A DNA stretch of 18,698 bases from DATCLS01 sp035265325. GTDB taxonomy: Bacteria > Actinomycetota > Acidimicrobiia > Acidimicrobiales > VFJN01. Positions 6,912-15,647 of the stretch are shown in pieces. A program made the translations under genes and the position numbers. Within the stretch, counting starts at the first letter, position 1, and each line of letters begins with the position of its first letter. The stretch spans positions 1 to 18,698 of the forward strand of contig DATFOS010000257.1 in the NCBI GenBank assembly GCA_035265325.1, written 5' to 3'. The notes beneath the pieces are model-generated. The model saw only the letters and a list, made by a program, of their open reading frames with translations. It was not told where the DNA came from and made no database searches.

Positions 6912-7670
6912 ATGCCCACCACGTCCCCTGCCCTGCTGACCCCCGACGCCCTCCAGGAGCTCGCCAGCGAGTTCCTCGGCGCCGACGTCGTCACCGACAC
7001 CGGCCTCGACACCCCGTTCGAGGACCTCGGCCTCGATTCGCTCGCCGTCCTCGAGCTCCTGTCGCTGCTCGAGCAGCGCTTCCCCATCGAGGTCGAGGAC
7101 GAGCTGGCCGAGACGCTGAAGACCCCCGCAGCCCTGCTCGACCACGTGAACGGCCAGCTCGCCGGCGCCCCCACCGCCCCGGCGCCGGTCGGCCACACCG
7201 AGAACGAGGTGGTGATCGCCGCGCCGCTCGACGACGTCTGGGCCATCACGAACGACGTCGCCGGCTGGCCGAACCTGTTCAGCGAGTACGCCGAGGCGGA
7301 CATCCTCGGACGCGACGGCGACACGGTCACGTTCCGCCTGACCATGCACCCCGACGAGAACGGCACCCGCTGGAGCTGGGTCTCGCAGCGCACCACCGAT
7401 GTCGCCACCCGCACCGTCCGGGCGCACCGGGTCGAGACCGGCCCGTTCGAGTTCATGGATATCCAGTGGAGCTACGAGGAGGTGCCCGGCGGCACCCGGA
7501 TGCGGTGGGCCCAGGACTTCGCCATGAAGCCGGGGGCGCCCGTCGACGCGGCCGGCATGACCGCCCGCATCGACGCCAACTCGCCGGTGCAGATGGCCTT
7601 GATCAAGGAGCGCATCGAGGCACGGGTCGGCGCCGGGCCCGCGGGCACCGCCCCGGCGGGAGAGGCCTGA
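6912..7670 (+). CDS. ACP fused to TcmN-type aromatase/cyclase
   Basis: 252 residues with two domains that are normally separate proteins. Residues 1 to about 82 are an acyl carrier protein: FEDLGLDSLAVLELLSLLEQ carries the phosphopantetheine Ser43 (7038-7040). A short Ala/Pro linker (about 83-93, AGAPTAPAPVG) leads to an SRPBCC/START-fold aromatase, about 94-240. It has the hallmarks HTENEVVIAAPLDDVWAITNDV, WPNLFSEYAEA, TFRLTMHPDENGTRWSWVSQRT and WAQDFAMKPGAPVDAAGMT, very like WhiE-ORFVI and the N-terminal half of TcmN. This class guides first-ring closure and aromatisation of the ACP-bound chain. Start ATG 6912 follows GAGGAG at five bases. No stop or shift separates the two parts, so the fusion is real in this sequence. 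Stop is four bases before the next GTG. Confidence 0.95.
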   Translation: MPTTSPALLTPDALQELASEFLGADVVTDTGLDTPFEDLGLDSLAVLELLSLLEQRFPIEVEDELAETLKTPAALLDHVNGQLAGAPTAPAPVGHTENEVVIAAPLDDVWAITNDVAGWPNLFSEYAEADILGRDGDTVTFRLTMHPDENGTRWSWVSQRTTDVATRTVRAHRVETGPFEFMDIQWSYEEVPGGTRMRWAQDFAMKPGAPVDAAGMTARIDANSPVQMALIKERIEARVGAGPAGTAPAGEA

Positions 7671-7674
7671 CGTC

Positions 7675-8841
7675 GTGGACGAGGCGCGACGCGTGCTCAT
7701 CGCCGGCGGCGGCATCGGGGGCCTGGCCCTGGCGAACGCCCTGACCCACAACGGCGTGCCGGCCACCGCCTTCGAGCGGGCGGGCGAGCTGGCCGAGATC
7801 GGGGCCGCCATCGGCGTGCAGACGAACGCCGTCATGGCGCTGCGGCGCATGGGCCGGGCCGACGACCTGCTGGCCGTCGGCGTGCCGATCGAGGACTACG
7901 AGTACGTCGACTGGCGGGGCCGGCGCCTGGCGACCTGGTCGCAGGGCAAGATCGGACGCCAACTGGGCGAGCCCACCGCGGTCGTGCACCGCGCCGACCT
8001 CCAGCGGGTCCTGCTCGACGGCCTCCCCGATGGCGTGCTGCGCCTGGGGGCGGCGGTCACCGGGTTCGGCCAGGACGCCGATGGCGTCGTCGTGACGCTC
8101 GACGACGGCACCGAGGAGCGCGGGGCCGTCCTCGTGGGCTGCGACGGCCTCCGCTCGACCGTACGGGCCGCCCTGCTCGGCGCCGAGGCGCCGCGCTACT
8201 CCGGCTGGGTGGCGCTGCGGGGCATCGCCGAGGGGTTCGCGCACGACTCGATCCCGATCGGCCGGGCGCGCCAGACCCTCGGTGCGGGCAGGAGCTTCGG
8301 GACCTGGCACATCCGGGGCGGGCGGGTCTACTGGGTGGCGACGCTCAAGGCCCCGCTCGGCGCCGGCGACCCACCCGAGGGCCGCAAGGAGCACGTCCTC
8401 GACGCCTTCCGGGGCGCCCATGCACCTGTCGCCGACGTCGTCGAGCAGACCAAGCCCGACGCCATCCTGCGCAACGAGGTGTTCGACCGGGCCCCAGTCC
8501 CCACCTGGAGCGAAGGTCGCGTGACCCTGCTCGGCGACGCCGCCCACCCGACCACGCCGGTCACCGGCCAGGGCGGGGGCCAGGCGATCATCGACGCCGC
8601 CGTCCTGGCCGAGAGCCTCGCCGCCGCCGACCTGCGCGACCGGGACACCGTCGCCGCCGTCCTCGCGGCCTACGAGGAGCGGCGCCGGGGCGTCACGTCC
8701 GAGATCACCACCGAGGCCTGGCGCATTGCCGGAATGCACCACCTCACCAACCGGGTGCTGTGCGCGGCGCGCGACCTGTCACTGCGGCTCACCCCGGCCC
8801 GGACGTGGGACCGGCGCATGGTCTCCCGCCTGTCCTGGTGA
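7675..8841 (+). CDS. FAD-dependent aromatic-ring monooxygenase
   Basis: 388 residues, group A flavoprotein hydroxylase fold. The N-terminal dinucleotide-binding loop GGGIGG is at residues 11-16. The DG motif (GCDGLRSTVR) is near 156-164, and the GD motif that contacts the FAD ribityl chain (LLGDAAHPTTPVTGQGGG) is near 286-302. Length is typical of salicylate-hydroxylase/zeaxanthin-epoxidase-like enzymes and of the polyketide hydroxylases found in spore-pigment clusters (WhiE-ORFVIII type). Likely uses NAD(P)H and oxygen to hydroxylate the cyclised aromatic product; the position cannot be read from sequence. GTG 7675 lies four bases after the ACP-aromatase stop. Confidence 0.92.
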   Translation: MDEARRVLIAGGGIGGLALANALTHNGVPATAFERAGELAEIGAAIGVQTNAVMALRRMGRADDLLAVGVPIEDYEYVDWRGRRLATWSQGKIGRQLGEPTAVVHRADLQRVLLDGLPDGVLRLGAAVTGFGQDADGVVVTLDDGTEERGAVLVGCDGLRSTVRAALLGAEAPRYSGWVALRGIAEGFAHDSIPIGRARQTLGAGRSFGTWHIRGGRVYWVATLKAPLGAGDPPEGRKEHVLDAFRGAHAPVADVVEQTKPDAILRNEVFDRAPVPTWSEGRVTLLGDAAHPTTPVTGQGGGQAIIDAAVLAESLAAADLRDRDTVAAVLAAYEERRRGVTSEITTEAWRIAGMHHLTNRVLCAARDLSLRLTPARTWDRRMVSRLSW

Positions 8842-8891
8842 CGGCCGGCCCCACACGCCAACCCCACGCACCGACCTGGAGGTCACCAGTC

Positions 8892-9617
8892 ATGGACCGC
8901 TACGCCATCACCTTCGCCATCCGGCCCGGATCCGAGGCCGCCGTCGCCGCCGTGCTGGGCGACTACGCCCGTCCGCCGACCGAGGTCGACGCCGACACCC
9001 GCCTGCTGCGCACCACCGTGTTCCTGCGCGGCACCACCGTCGTCCGGGTCGTCGACGTCGAGGGCTTCATCGGCACGGTCATGGCCCATCTGGCGCGCCA
9101 GCCCGAGGTCCAGGAGGTCGAGCGCCTGCTGAACCCCCACCTGGTCGAGCCCCGCGACCTCGACGACGCCGACGCCGCCCGCGCCTTCTTCGCCCGCTCG
9201 ATGATGCAGGTGCTGACCCAGCGCTCGGCGCCCGGCGCCGCGTCGCGGGTCGGCAGCCGCCACGCCCTCGTCTACCCGGTGCTGCCGCGCCGGGGGCCGG
9301 AGGTCGACGCCATCGTCCAGGCCGGCGGCGACCCGCCCGCCGCGGCCCGGTCCGCCTCGCCGCTGCTCGGCACCACGGTCTTCCGCAAGGACGACCTCGT
9401 GGTCCGCATGTTCGAGATCGACGGCTCGCTCGAGGGCGCCTCGGACCAGCTGACCCGGGCGACACCGCTGCTGCAGGCCGGCCGGGCGCTCCAGCACCTC
9501 CTCGTGGGCACGACGGACCTGACCACCGAGGCCGGGCTGCGGGCCTTCCTGGTCGAGCAGTCGATGACGGTCGTCACCGACCGGGTCGCCGGCCGGCCGG
9601 CCGAGGCCGCCCGATGA
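8892..9617 (+). CDS. SchA/CurD-type polyketide protein, tandem two-domain
   Basis: 241 residues made of two related ferredoxin-like halves. Repeat 1 (about 2-107) has RYAITFAIRPG, LLRTTVFLRGTTVVRVVDVEG and ARAFFARSMMQVLT. Repeat 2 (about 122-229) has RHALVYPVLP, LLGTTVFRKDDLVVRMFEIDG and LRAFLVEQSMTVVT. This matches the SchA/CurD domain family found in spore-pigment and related type II PKS clusters, thought to help cyclise or oxidise the chain but poorly characterised. Start ATG 8892 is fixed by TGGAGGT eight bases upstream; the open frame continues further 5' but overlaps the preceding gene. Its TGA overlaps the following ATG (ATGA). Confidence 0.88.
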   Translation: MDRYAITFAIRPGSEAAVAAVLGDYARPPTEVDADTRLLRTTVFLRGTTVVRVVDVEGFIGTVMAHLARQPEVQEVERLLNPHLVEPRDLDDADAARAFFARSMMQVLTQRSAPGAASRVGSRHALVYPVLPRRGPEVDAIVQAGGDPPAAARSASPLLGTTVFRKDDLVVRMFEIDGSLEGASDQLTRATPLLQAGRALQHLLVGTTDLTTEAGLRAFLVEQSMTVVTDRVAGRPAEAAR

Positions 9618-10555
9618 GCCCGGCCGCGCCCCGAGTCGCCGCTATCGGCCTCGGCAACATGGGCTTGGCCATGGCGACCCGGCTGGCGGCGCAGGGCGTG
9701 CCCGTGACGGGCTGGAACCGCGGGCCCGAGCCGCTGGCAGCGGCCGCCGGCGTCGGCTGCGCCACGGCGCCGACGCCGCGGGCGGCAGTCGCCGGCGCCA
9801 CCCACGTGGTTGTGTCCGTCGCCGACGGGCCGGCGTTCGCCGCCGTGGCCGAGGGGCCCGAGGGTTTCCTCGAGGGCCTCGAGCCTGGCGCCGTGGTCAT
9901 GGCCGCCTCGACGGTGGCCCCGGCGGCCGTGCGGGACGTGGCCGAGGCCGTGGCCGGCCGCCGGGCGTCGCTCGTCGACACCGGCCTGCTCGGGAACCCC
10001 TCCCATGCCGCCAGCGGCCAGCTGCGGGTGTACCTCGGCGGCGCCGACGACGCCGTCGTGCGGGCGCTCCCGGTGGCCGGGCTGATCGGCAAGGAGGTCC
10101 GCCACGTCGGCCCGCTCGGCGCCGGGATGCGCCTCAAGCTGGTCCTCAACCTGGTCATGGGCCTCGAGATGCAGGCGCTGGCTGAGGCGACCGCCCTGGC
10201 CGGCGCCCTCGGCGTCGATCCCGCCGAGGCGCTCGACGTGATCGGCGGCAGCGGCTTCGCCTCGCCGGTCATGGCGTTCAAGGCCCGGCGCATCGCGACC
10301 GGGCGCTACGACGAACCCGACTTCCGGCTGGCGCTCATGGCGAAGGACCTGGGCCTGGCCGCGTCGGAGGCGGCCGCGGCCGGCGTCGACGCGCCGATGA
10401 CGGCCGCGGCCGCCGCCGCGCACGCCCGGGCGGTCGCGCTCGGCCTCGGCGCCCTCGACTGCGCGGCGATCGCCGCCGCGGTCGCCGACCCCTCGCCGGC
10501 CGCCGAGCCGGCTCACGCCCGGCGGGCCCACCGCTCCGTGGAGGAACGAACATGA
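9614..10555 (+). CDS. Beta-hydroxyacid dehydrogenase / imine-reductase-like NAD(P) oxidoreductase
   Basis: 313 residues of the 3-hydroxyisobutyrate dehydrogenase superfamily. Rossmann motif GLGNMG at residues 12-17. Asn-Arg after the second strand (GWNRG) favours NADPH. The catalytic Lys175 and Asn179 are seen in RLKLVLNLVMG, and KDLGLA is in the helical C-terminal domain. The substrate loop, usually DAPVSGG, is altered here to DTGLLGNPSHAASG, so the substrate is probably not a standard hydroxyacid. This is not a usual member of type II PKS clusters, and it could serve as a tailoring reductase. A long Ala-rich C-terminus ends in an ATGA overlap with the next gene. Confident on family, not on reaction. 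Confidence 0.88.
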   Translation: MSPAAPRVAAIGLGNMGLAMATRLAAQGVPVTGWNRGPEPLAAAAGVGCATAPTPRAAVAGATHVVVSVADGPAFAAVAEGPEGFLEGLEPGAVVMAASTVAPAAVRDVAEAVAGRRASLVDTGLLGNPSHAASGQLRVYLGGADDAVVRALPVAGLIGKEVRHVGPLGAGMRLKLVLNLVMGLEMQALAEATALAGALGVDPAEALDVIGGSGFASPVMAFKARRIATGRYDEPDFRLALMAKDLGLAASEAAAAGVDAPMTAAAAAAHARAVALGLGALDCAAIAAAVADPSPAAEPAHARRAHRSVEERT

Positions 10556-11688
10556 CACCAGACAAGGTCCGCGTGGCCGTGGTCGGCGCCGGCTGGGCCG
10601 GCGAGCTGCACCTCAAGGCCTTCGCCGCCCAGCCCGCGGTCGAGCTGGTGGCCGTCAGCAGCCGCACCGAGCCGCGGGCCCGCCAGGTGGCCGACACCTT
10701 CGGCGTCCCCGCCGTGCACACCGACCTCGACCGGATGCTGGCGGAGGTGCGGCCCGACGTCGTGTCGGTTGCCACGCCGCCCTCGTCGCACGCCCACATC
10801 ACGCTCGCCGCCATCGCCGCCGGCTGCCACGTGCTGTGCGACAAGCCCATCGCCACCTCGGCCGCCGACGGCGCCCGCATGGTGGAGGCCGCCGAGGCCG
10901 CCGGCGTGAAGCACGCCAGCGGGTTCGTGTGGCGGAACGACCCCGCGATCCTCGAGCTGCGGCGCCTGGTCGCCGAGCGGGCGGTCGGCGACGTGGTCGA
11001 GGTGCACGCCCGGTGCGCACTGGGGGCGCCCGTCCTGCCCATGACCTGGATGTACGACGCCGAGGCCGGCGGCGGGGCCCTCATGCAGCACGGCGGCCAC
11101 GTGATCGACCGCATCCGCTGGGTCACCGGCAACGAGTTCGCCGGCGTGTCCGGCGAGCTGCTCCACGACGTCAAGGACGCCGAGGTCGGCCCCCGGTTCC
11201 ACAACGTGATGGAGGCCTTCGCCTGGGCCGGGCGCCGGATGGTGGAGGGCGGCGAACCGCTCCCCCGCACCCCGGTCACCGCCGACACCGGCTACACGCT
11301 GCGGGCCGAGCTGGCCAACGGCGTGCGGGTGTCGCTGTGGGAGCTGTGGCACGGCGTCGGCACCCACCCCGACGTGGTCGAGGTCGTCGGCACCCGCGGG
11401 ACGCTCGTGTGGTCCGGCGCCGGCGGCCTGGCGCTCGTGCGGCCGCGGCAGGCTCCCGAGCCGCTGCCCATCGCCGGGCAGAGCACCGAGGCCGGTGGCG
11501 GCGATATGAAGGCGCTCGAGGCCCAGGGCGCCCGCATGTGGGACCGCCTGGCCGCGGCGTTCGTCGCCGACGTCGCCGGCGAGCAGCACGAGCCCTACCC
11601 GACCCTCGTGGACGGCTGGCGGGCCCAGCAGGTCATCGACGCCGTCGGCCGGTCGGACGCCAGCCGTAGCTGGGTCACGTGCGGGTGA
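10552..11688 (+). CDS. Gfo/Idh/MocA-family oxidoreductase
   Basis: 378 residues. N-terminal Rossmann domain with GAGWAG (residues 12-17). The family's EKP motif appears as CDKPIA (Asp97-Lys98-Pro99, Lys catalytic). In the C-terminal domain GGGALMQHGGHVIDRIRW supplies the catalytic His183 and Asp186. Such enzymes use NAD(P) to oxidise or reduce sugars and cyclitols, and a few act on aromatic or polyketide substrates. With no glycosyltransferase or deoxysugar genes visible here, its substrate may be the polyketide itself; this is inference. GGAGG at 10540-10544 serves the ATG at 10552, which overlaps the previous stop. Confidence 0.9.
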   Translation: MTPDKVRVAVVGAGWAGELHLKAFAAQPAVELVAVSSRTEPRARQVADTFGVPAVHTDLDRMLAEVRPDVVSVATPPSSHAHITLAAIAAGCHVLCDKPIATSAADGARMVEAAEAAGVKHASGFVWRNDPAILELRRLVAERAVGDVVEVHARCALGAPVLPMTWMYDAEAGGGALMQHGGHVIDRIRWVTGNEFAGVSGELLHDVKDAEVGPRFHNVMEAFAWAGRRMVEGGEPLPRTPVTADTGYTLRAELANGVRVSLWELWHGVGTHPDVVEVVGTRGTLVWSGAGGLALVRPRQAPEPLPIAGQSTEAGGGDMKALEAQGARMWDRLAAAFVADVAGEQHEPYPTLVDGWRAQQVIDAVGRSDASRSWVTCG

Positions 11689-11704
11689 CGGGACGGGCCC
11701 TGCC

Positions 11705-12696
11705 GTGATCGTCGACGTCCACGCCCACCTGAGCCCGCCCGAGGCCGGCGCCCGGTTCCCGATGCCGCCGAGCCTGCTCGACGTCGAGGGGATGATCGAG
11801 CGCAAGCTCGCCGCCGGGATCGACCTGTCGGTCATCGGCAGCCCGGTCGGCGCCGGGGCCATGGCGCCGATCCCCGGGGTCGACAACTACGCGCAGCCCG
11901 ACGACCGGCTCGCCGCCCTCCACGATTGGCTCGCCGGCCTCGTCGCCGTCTACCCGGCGCACCTGCGGGCGTGGGCGTACGTCAACCCGTTCGGCACGGA
12001 TGCGCAGCTGGCCACCGCCCGCGACCTGGTGCAGGAGCCCGGCTTCGTCGGGTTCATCGTCAACAGCAGCGTCAACGGCGACTACCTGGGGGCGCCGGCC
12101 GGCGAGGCGTTCTTCGCCATGGCGGCCGAGGCGTGCGTGCCGCTGTTCGTCCACCCGCCGGCCCGGCCGGTCGGGGCCGACGCCCTGCGGGGCCCGGCGC
12201 TGGTCGAGCAGGTCGGGCGGTTCCTCGACGTCGGCCCGGGCGTGGCCAGCGTCGTGCTCGGCGGCTGGCTGGAGCGCCACCCCGGCTTGCGCCTGCTGGT
12301 TGCGGGCGGCGGCGGGCCCCTGGCCCTTCTCGGCGAGCGGCTGGACCGGGCGCAGCGCCCGGAACACTGGGGTGGCACGCCGCCCGGCGTGGGCGGATCG
12401 CCCGGCCCGCCGCCGCTGCCCCGCCCGCCGAGCAGCTACTTCGACCGCATCTGGGTCGACACGGCCGTCGCCAGCGCCACCCACCTGGAGGCGAACCTGC
12501 GGGCGTTCGGCTCCGGCCGGCTCGTGTTCGGCACGGACGGCCCGCCGATCCTCTCCGCCGTCGAGGACACCGCGGCCCTGGTCGCCGCCCTCCCGCTCGA
12601 CGGGCCCGCCCGCGCCCGCGTCCTGGGCGGCAACGCCTGCGAACTGCTGGCCCTGGGCACCGACCGCGATCGCAACCGTTCTGAGGAGGCACCACC

Positions 12697-12700
<4 letters not shown>
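11705..12700 (+). CDS. Amidohydrolase-2 (ACMSD-like) protein with altered metal site
   Basis: 331 residues, TIM-barrel metal-dependent hydrolase/decarboxylase family. The first metal motif VDVHAH (His6, His8), His150 in FVHPP and Asp278 in FGTDGPP are where expected. The block that usually reads LAHGGG reads LVAGGGG here, so the conserved His is replaced by Gly201 (12305-12307). In ACMSD-type enzymes that His helps activate the metal-bound water. A Pro/Gly-rich insertion follows (about 225-243). Possible roles are decarboxylation or ring opening of an aromatic intermediate, or a non-catalytic job. GTG 11705 begins exactly at the conserved strand; its ribosome binding site is poor. Stop overlaps the methyltransferase ATG. 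Confidence 0.85.
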
Positions 12701-13749
<1,049 letters not shown>

Positions 13750-13755
13750 GCCGCC

Positions 13756-14097
13756 GTGACCGTCGAACCGCTCCACCGCGGCGTGATCGTCGCCCGCATC
13801 GCCCCCGGCACCGAGCAGCAGGTCGCGGCCGCCTTCCGCCGATCCGACGCGTCGGACCTGCCCCGGCTCGCCAGGGTGGCCCGCCGGGGCCTGTACCGGC
13901 TCGGCGACGTCTACGTCCACGTCGTCGACACCCGGGCGACCTTCGACGACGTGGTCGAGGACATCCACGAACACCCTCTGTTCAAGGAGGTCAGCGACGA
14001 GCTGTCGCGCTACGTCACGCCCTACGACCCCGCCAGCTGGCGCTCGCCCCGCGACGCCAGTGCCGCCTGCTTCTACGAGTGGCATGACGACAGTTGA
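13756..14097 (+). CDS. TcmI-type polyketide cyclase
   Basis: 113 residues, starting at GTG 13756 six bases after the methyltransferase stop. It matches the TcmI cyclase family in layout: RGVIVARIAPGTEQQVAAAF, then DLPRLARVARRGLYRL, DVYVHVVD, HEHPLFKEVSDELSRYVTPYDP, and a C-terminal ACFYEW. Family members are small dimeric ferredoxin-like proteins that close a late ring of an already partly cyclised aromatic chain. Together with the cupin, TcmN-like aromatase and SchA/CurD protein it completes a full cyclase set for an unreduced polyketide. Probably the last gene of the first transcription unit. Confidence 0.92.
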   Translation: MTVEPLHRGVIVARIAPGTEQQVAAAFRRSDASDLPRLARVARRGLYRLGDVYVHVVDTRATFDDVVEDIHEHPLFKEVSDELSRYVTPYDPASWRSPRDASAACFYEWHDDS

Positions 14098-14122
14098 ACG
14101 AGTCCATGGTTGATGAGACCAT
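14094..14122 (+). promoter_or_regulatory. Putative promoter of the export module
   Basis: TTGAAC (14094-14099, partly inside the end of the cyclase gene) is followed after 17 bases by GACCAT (14117-14122), a plausible -35/-10 pair in an AT-rich island of an otherwise GC-rich cluster. The spacer holds one arm of an inverted repeat, TGGTTGA (14107-14113) with TCAACCA (14135-14141). Pattern evidence only. Confidence 0.35.
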
Positions 14123-14130
14123 TCCATTAC

Positions 14131-14142
14131 TGACTCAACCAA
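14131..14142 (+). promoter_or_regulatory. Candidate operator (12-base motif shared with 3745-3756)
   Basis: TGACTCAACCAA, 11 of 12 identical to the motif upstream of the cupin gene. It overlaps one arm of the 7-bp inverted repeat TGGTTGA/TCAACCA and lies just before the AAGGAG of the next gene. A regulator bound here could block both transcription and access to the leader. Confidence 0.4.
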
Positions 14143-14155
14143 CCAAGGAGTGTCG

Positions 14156-14626
14156 ATGAGTACCATCACCGACGTCGCCACCGCCGGCCGCGCCACCGAG
14201 GACGGCGCCTTCTCCTGGCGGTGGTGGGCGATCGCCACCGCCGCCGCGGCGGCCGCCTCGGCCGCCGCCAACACGGTCGTCCGGCTCGCGGCCGTGTCGG
14301 CGCTCGACGTGCCCCACGCCTTCGAGCCGCTACAGCCCGGCGGCGCTCCCACCTCGAGCGTGGTCGCCGCCGTCGGCGCCGGCGTCGTGCTGGCCGCCCT
14401 GGCCCGGTTCACCAGGCGGCCGGTGCGCAACTTCCTCGCCGTCTCGGGCGTCGTGTTCCTGCTGTCGTTCGCCCCGCTCGTCCGGATGGGGCTGGCCGAC
14501 CCGCCCGAGTTCCCGGGAACGACCGGCGGCACGCTGGCGACCCTCTCGCTGATGCACGTCGTGTCGGCGGCGATCGTCGTGCCACTGCTCACGACCCTCC
14601 CCTTCCGCAAGGGCCCGGGGACCTGA
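14156..14626 (+). CDS. DUF6069-like four-helix membrane protein
   Basis: 156 residues. AAGGAG (14145-14150) five bases upstream selects ATG 14156 rather than the in-frame GTG at 14150, which overlaps that site. Four hydrophobic segments are visible at about 23-46, 67-85, 95-112 and 127-145 (for example NFLAVSGVVFLLSFAPLVRM). Short proteins of this shape, with unknown function, are widespread in actinobacteria and I associate this one with DUF6069. It leads a module with the ABC transporter genes, the ATPase starting one base after its stop, so a role in export or self-protection is likely but unproven. Confidence 0.75.
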   Translation: MSTITDVATAGRATEDGAFSWRWWAIATAAAAAASAAANTVVRLAAVSALDVPHAFEPLQPGGAPTSSVVAAVGAGVVLAALARFTRRPVRNFLAVSGVVFLLSFAPLVRMGLADPPEFPGTTGGTLATLSLMHVVSAAIVVPLLTTLPFRKGPGT

Positions 14627-14627
14627 C

Positions 14628-15647
14628 GTGGCGGGCGCGACCAACACGATCAGGGTGCGCGGCCTCGTGCGCACCTTCAGGGGCGTCACGGCGGTCGACG
14701 GCGTCGACCTCGACGTGGGCCCGGGGGAGGTGCGGGGCTTCCTCGGCCCGAACGGCGCCGGCAAGTCGACGACGGTGGCCATGCTGGTCACGCTCATCCG
14801 GCCCACCGGCGGCTCGGCCGAAGTGGCGGGGTTCGACGTCGTGCGCCAAGCGGCGGACGTCCGCCGGGCCATCGGCGTCGCCCTGCAGGACGTGGCGCTC
14901 GACGGGGCGTTGACCGCCCGCGAGCACGCCCGCCTCCAGGGGGCGTTGCACGGCCTGCCCGGCCGCCGGCGCACGGCCCGGGCCGACGAGATGCTCGAGC
15001 GGTTCGGGCTCGCCGCCGTGGGCGACCGGCGGGTCGGCGGGTTCTCCGGGGGCATGAAGCGGCGGCTCGACCTGGCTCTGGCGCTGATCCACCGCCCGAC
15101 CGTGCTGTTCCTCGACGAGCCGACGACCGGGCTCGACATCCAGAGCCGCACGGCGCTGTGGGCCGAGGTCCGATCGCTGGCCCTGGACGATGGCGTCACC
15201 GTGTTCCTGACGACGCAGTACCTCGAGGAGGCCGACGCCCTCGCCGACCGCGTGGACATCATCGACGGCGGGCAGCTGGTCGCCTCCGGCACGCCGGCCG
15301 AGCTCAAGGCCCAGCTCGGCCGCCCCACCCTGCTGGTCCGCCCCACCCGGGTTTCCCACGCCGCCGGCCTCGCCGCCACGCTGGCCGACTTCGGCGAGCC
15401 GGCCATCACCGGTGGCGGCACCGAGGGGGTCCACCTGCGGCCCGGCGTCGGCCTCGCGGAGGTCGTGCGGGCGCTCGACGGGCGCGGCATCGCCGTCGAC
15501 GAGCTGTCGCTGCAGGGCCCGTCCCTCGACGACGTGTTCCTGGCCAAGACCGGCCGGACGCTGGAGGGCGCCGGCCCCGCCGGCCCCGGCCACGGGCCCC
15601 CGGCCGGCGACGCGGCAGGCGACCGCGACGGCGAGCTGGTTCCGTGA
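14628..15647 (+). CDS. ABC transporter ATPase, DrrA type
   Basis: 339 residues, cytoplasmic energy-coupling subunit. Walker A GPNGAGKST (40-48), Q-loop Gln87, signature FSGGM (139-143), Walker B VLFLDE (159-164) with the following PTTGLD. The usual H-loop His is Gln197 in TTQYLEEAD, which is normal for DrrA-type drug exporters. A C-terminal regulatory part (about 215-310) contains the LSLQGPSLDDVFL segment characteristic of the subfamily, then a Gly/Pro/Asp-rich tail. Works with the two permeases downstream, most likely to export the polyketide and give self-resistance. GTG start one base after the preceding stop; GTGA overlap with the next gene. Confidence 0.94.
   Translation: MAGATNTIRVRGLVRTFRGVTAVDGVDLDVGPGEVRGFLGPNGAGKSTTVAMLVTLIRPTGGSAEVAGFDVVRQAADVRRAIGVALQDVALDGALTAREHARLQGALHGLPGRRRTARADEMLERFGLAAVGDRRVGGFSGGMKRRLDLALALIHRPTVLFLDEPTTGLDIQSRTALWAEVRSLALDDGVTVFLTTQYLEEADALADRVDIIDGGQLVASGTPAELKAQLGRPTLLVRPTRVSHAAGLAATLADFGEPAITGGGTEGVHLRPGVGLAEVVRALDGRGIAVDELSLQGPSLDDVFLAKTGRTLEGAGPAGPGHGPPAGDAAGDRDGELVP

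Noticed and set aside
5387..7456. 689-codon open frame on the - strand
   Set aside because: It lies antisense to CLF and the ACP fusion, whose motifs are unmistakable; the product is Gly/Arg/Val-rich shadow sequence.
14628..15647. Gln instead of His in the ABC ATPase H-loop (Gln197)
   Set aside because: TTQYLEEAD is the normal form in DrrA-type drug-export ATPases, so it is not a defect.
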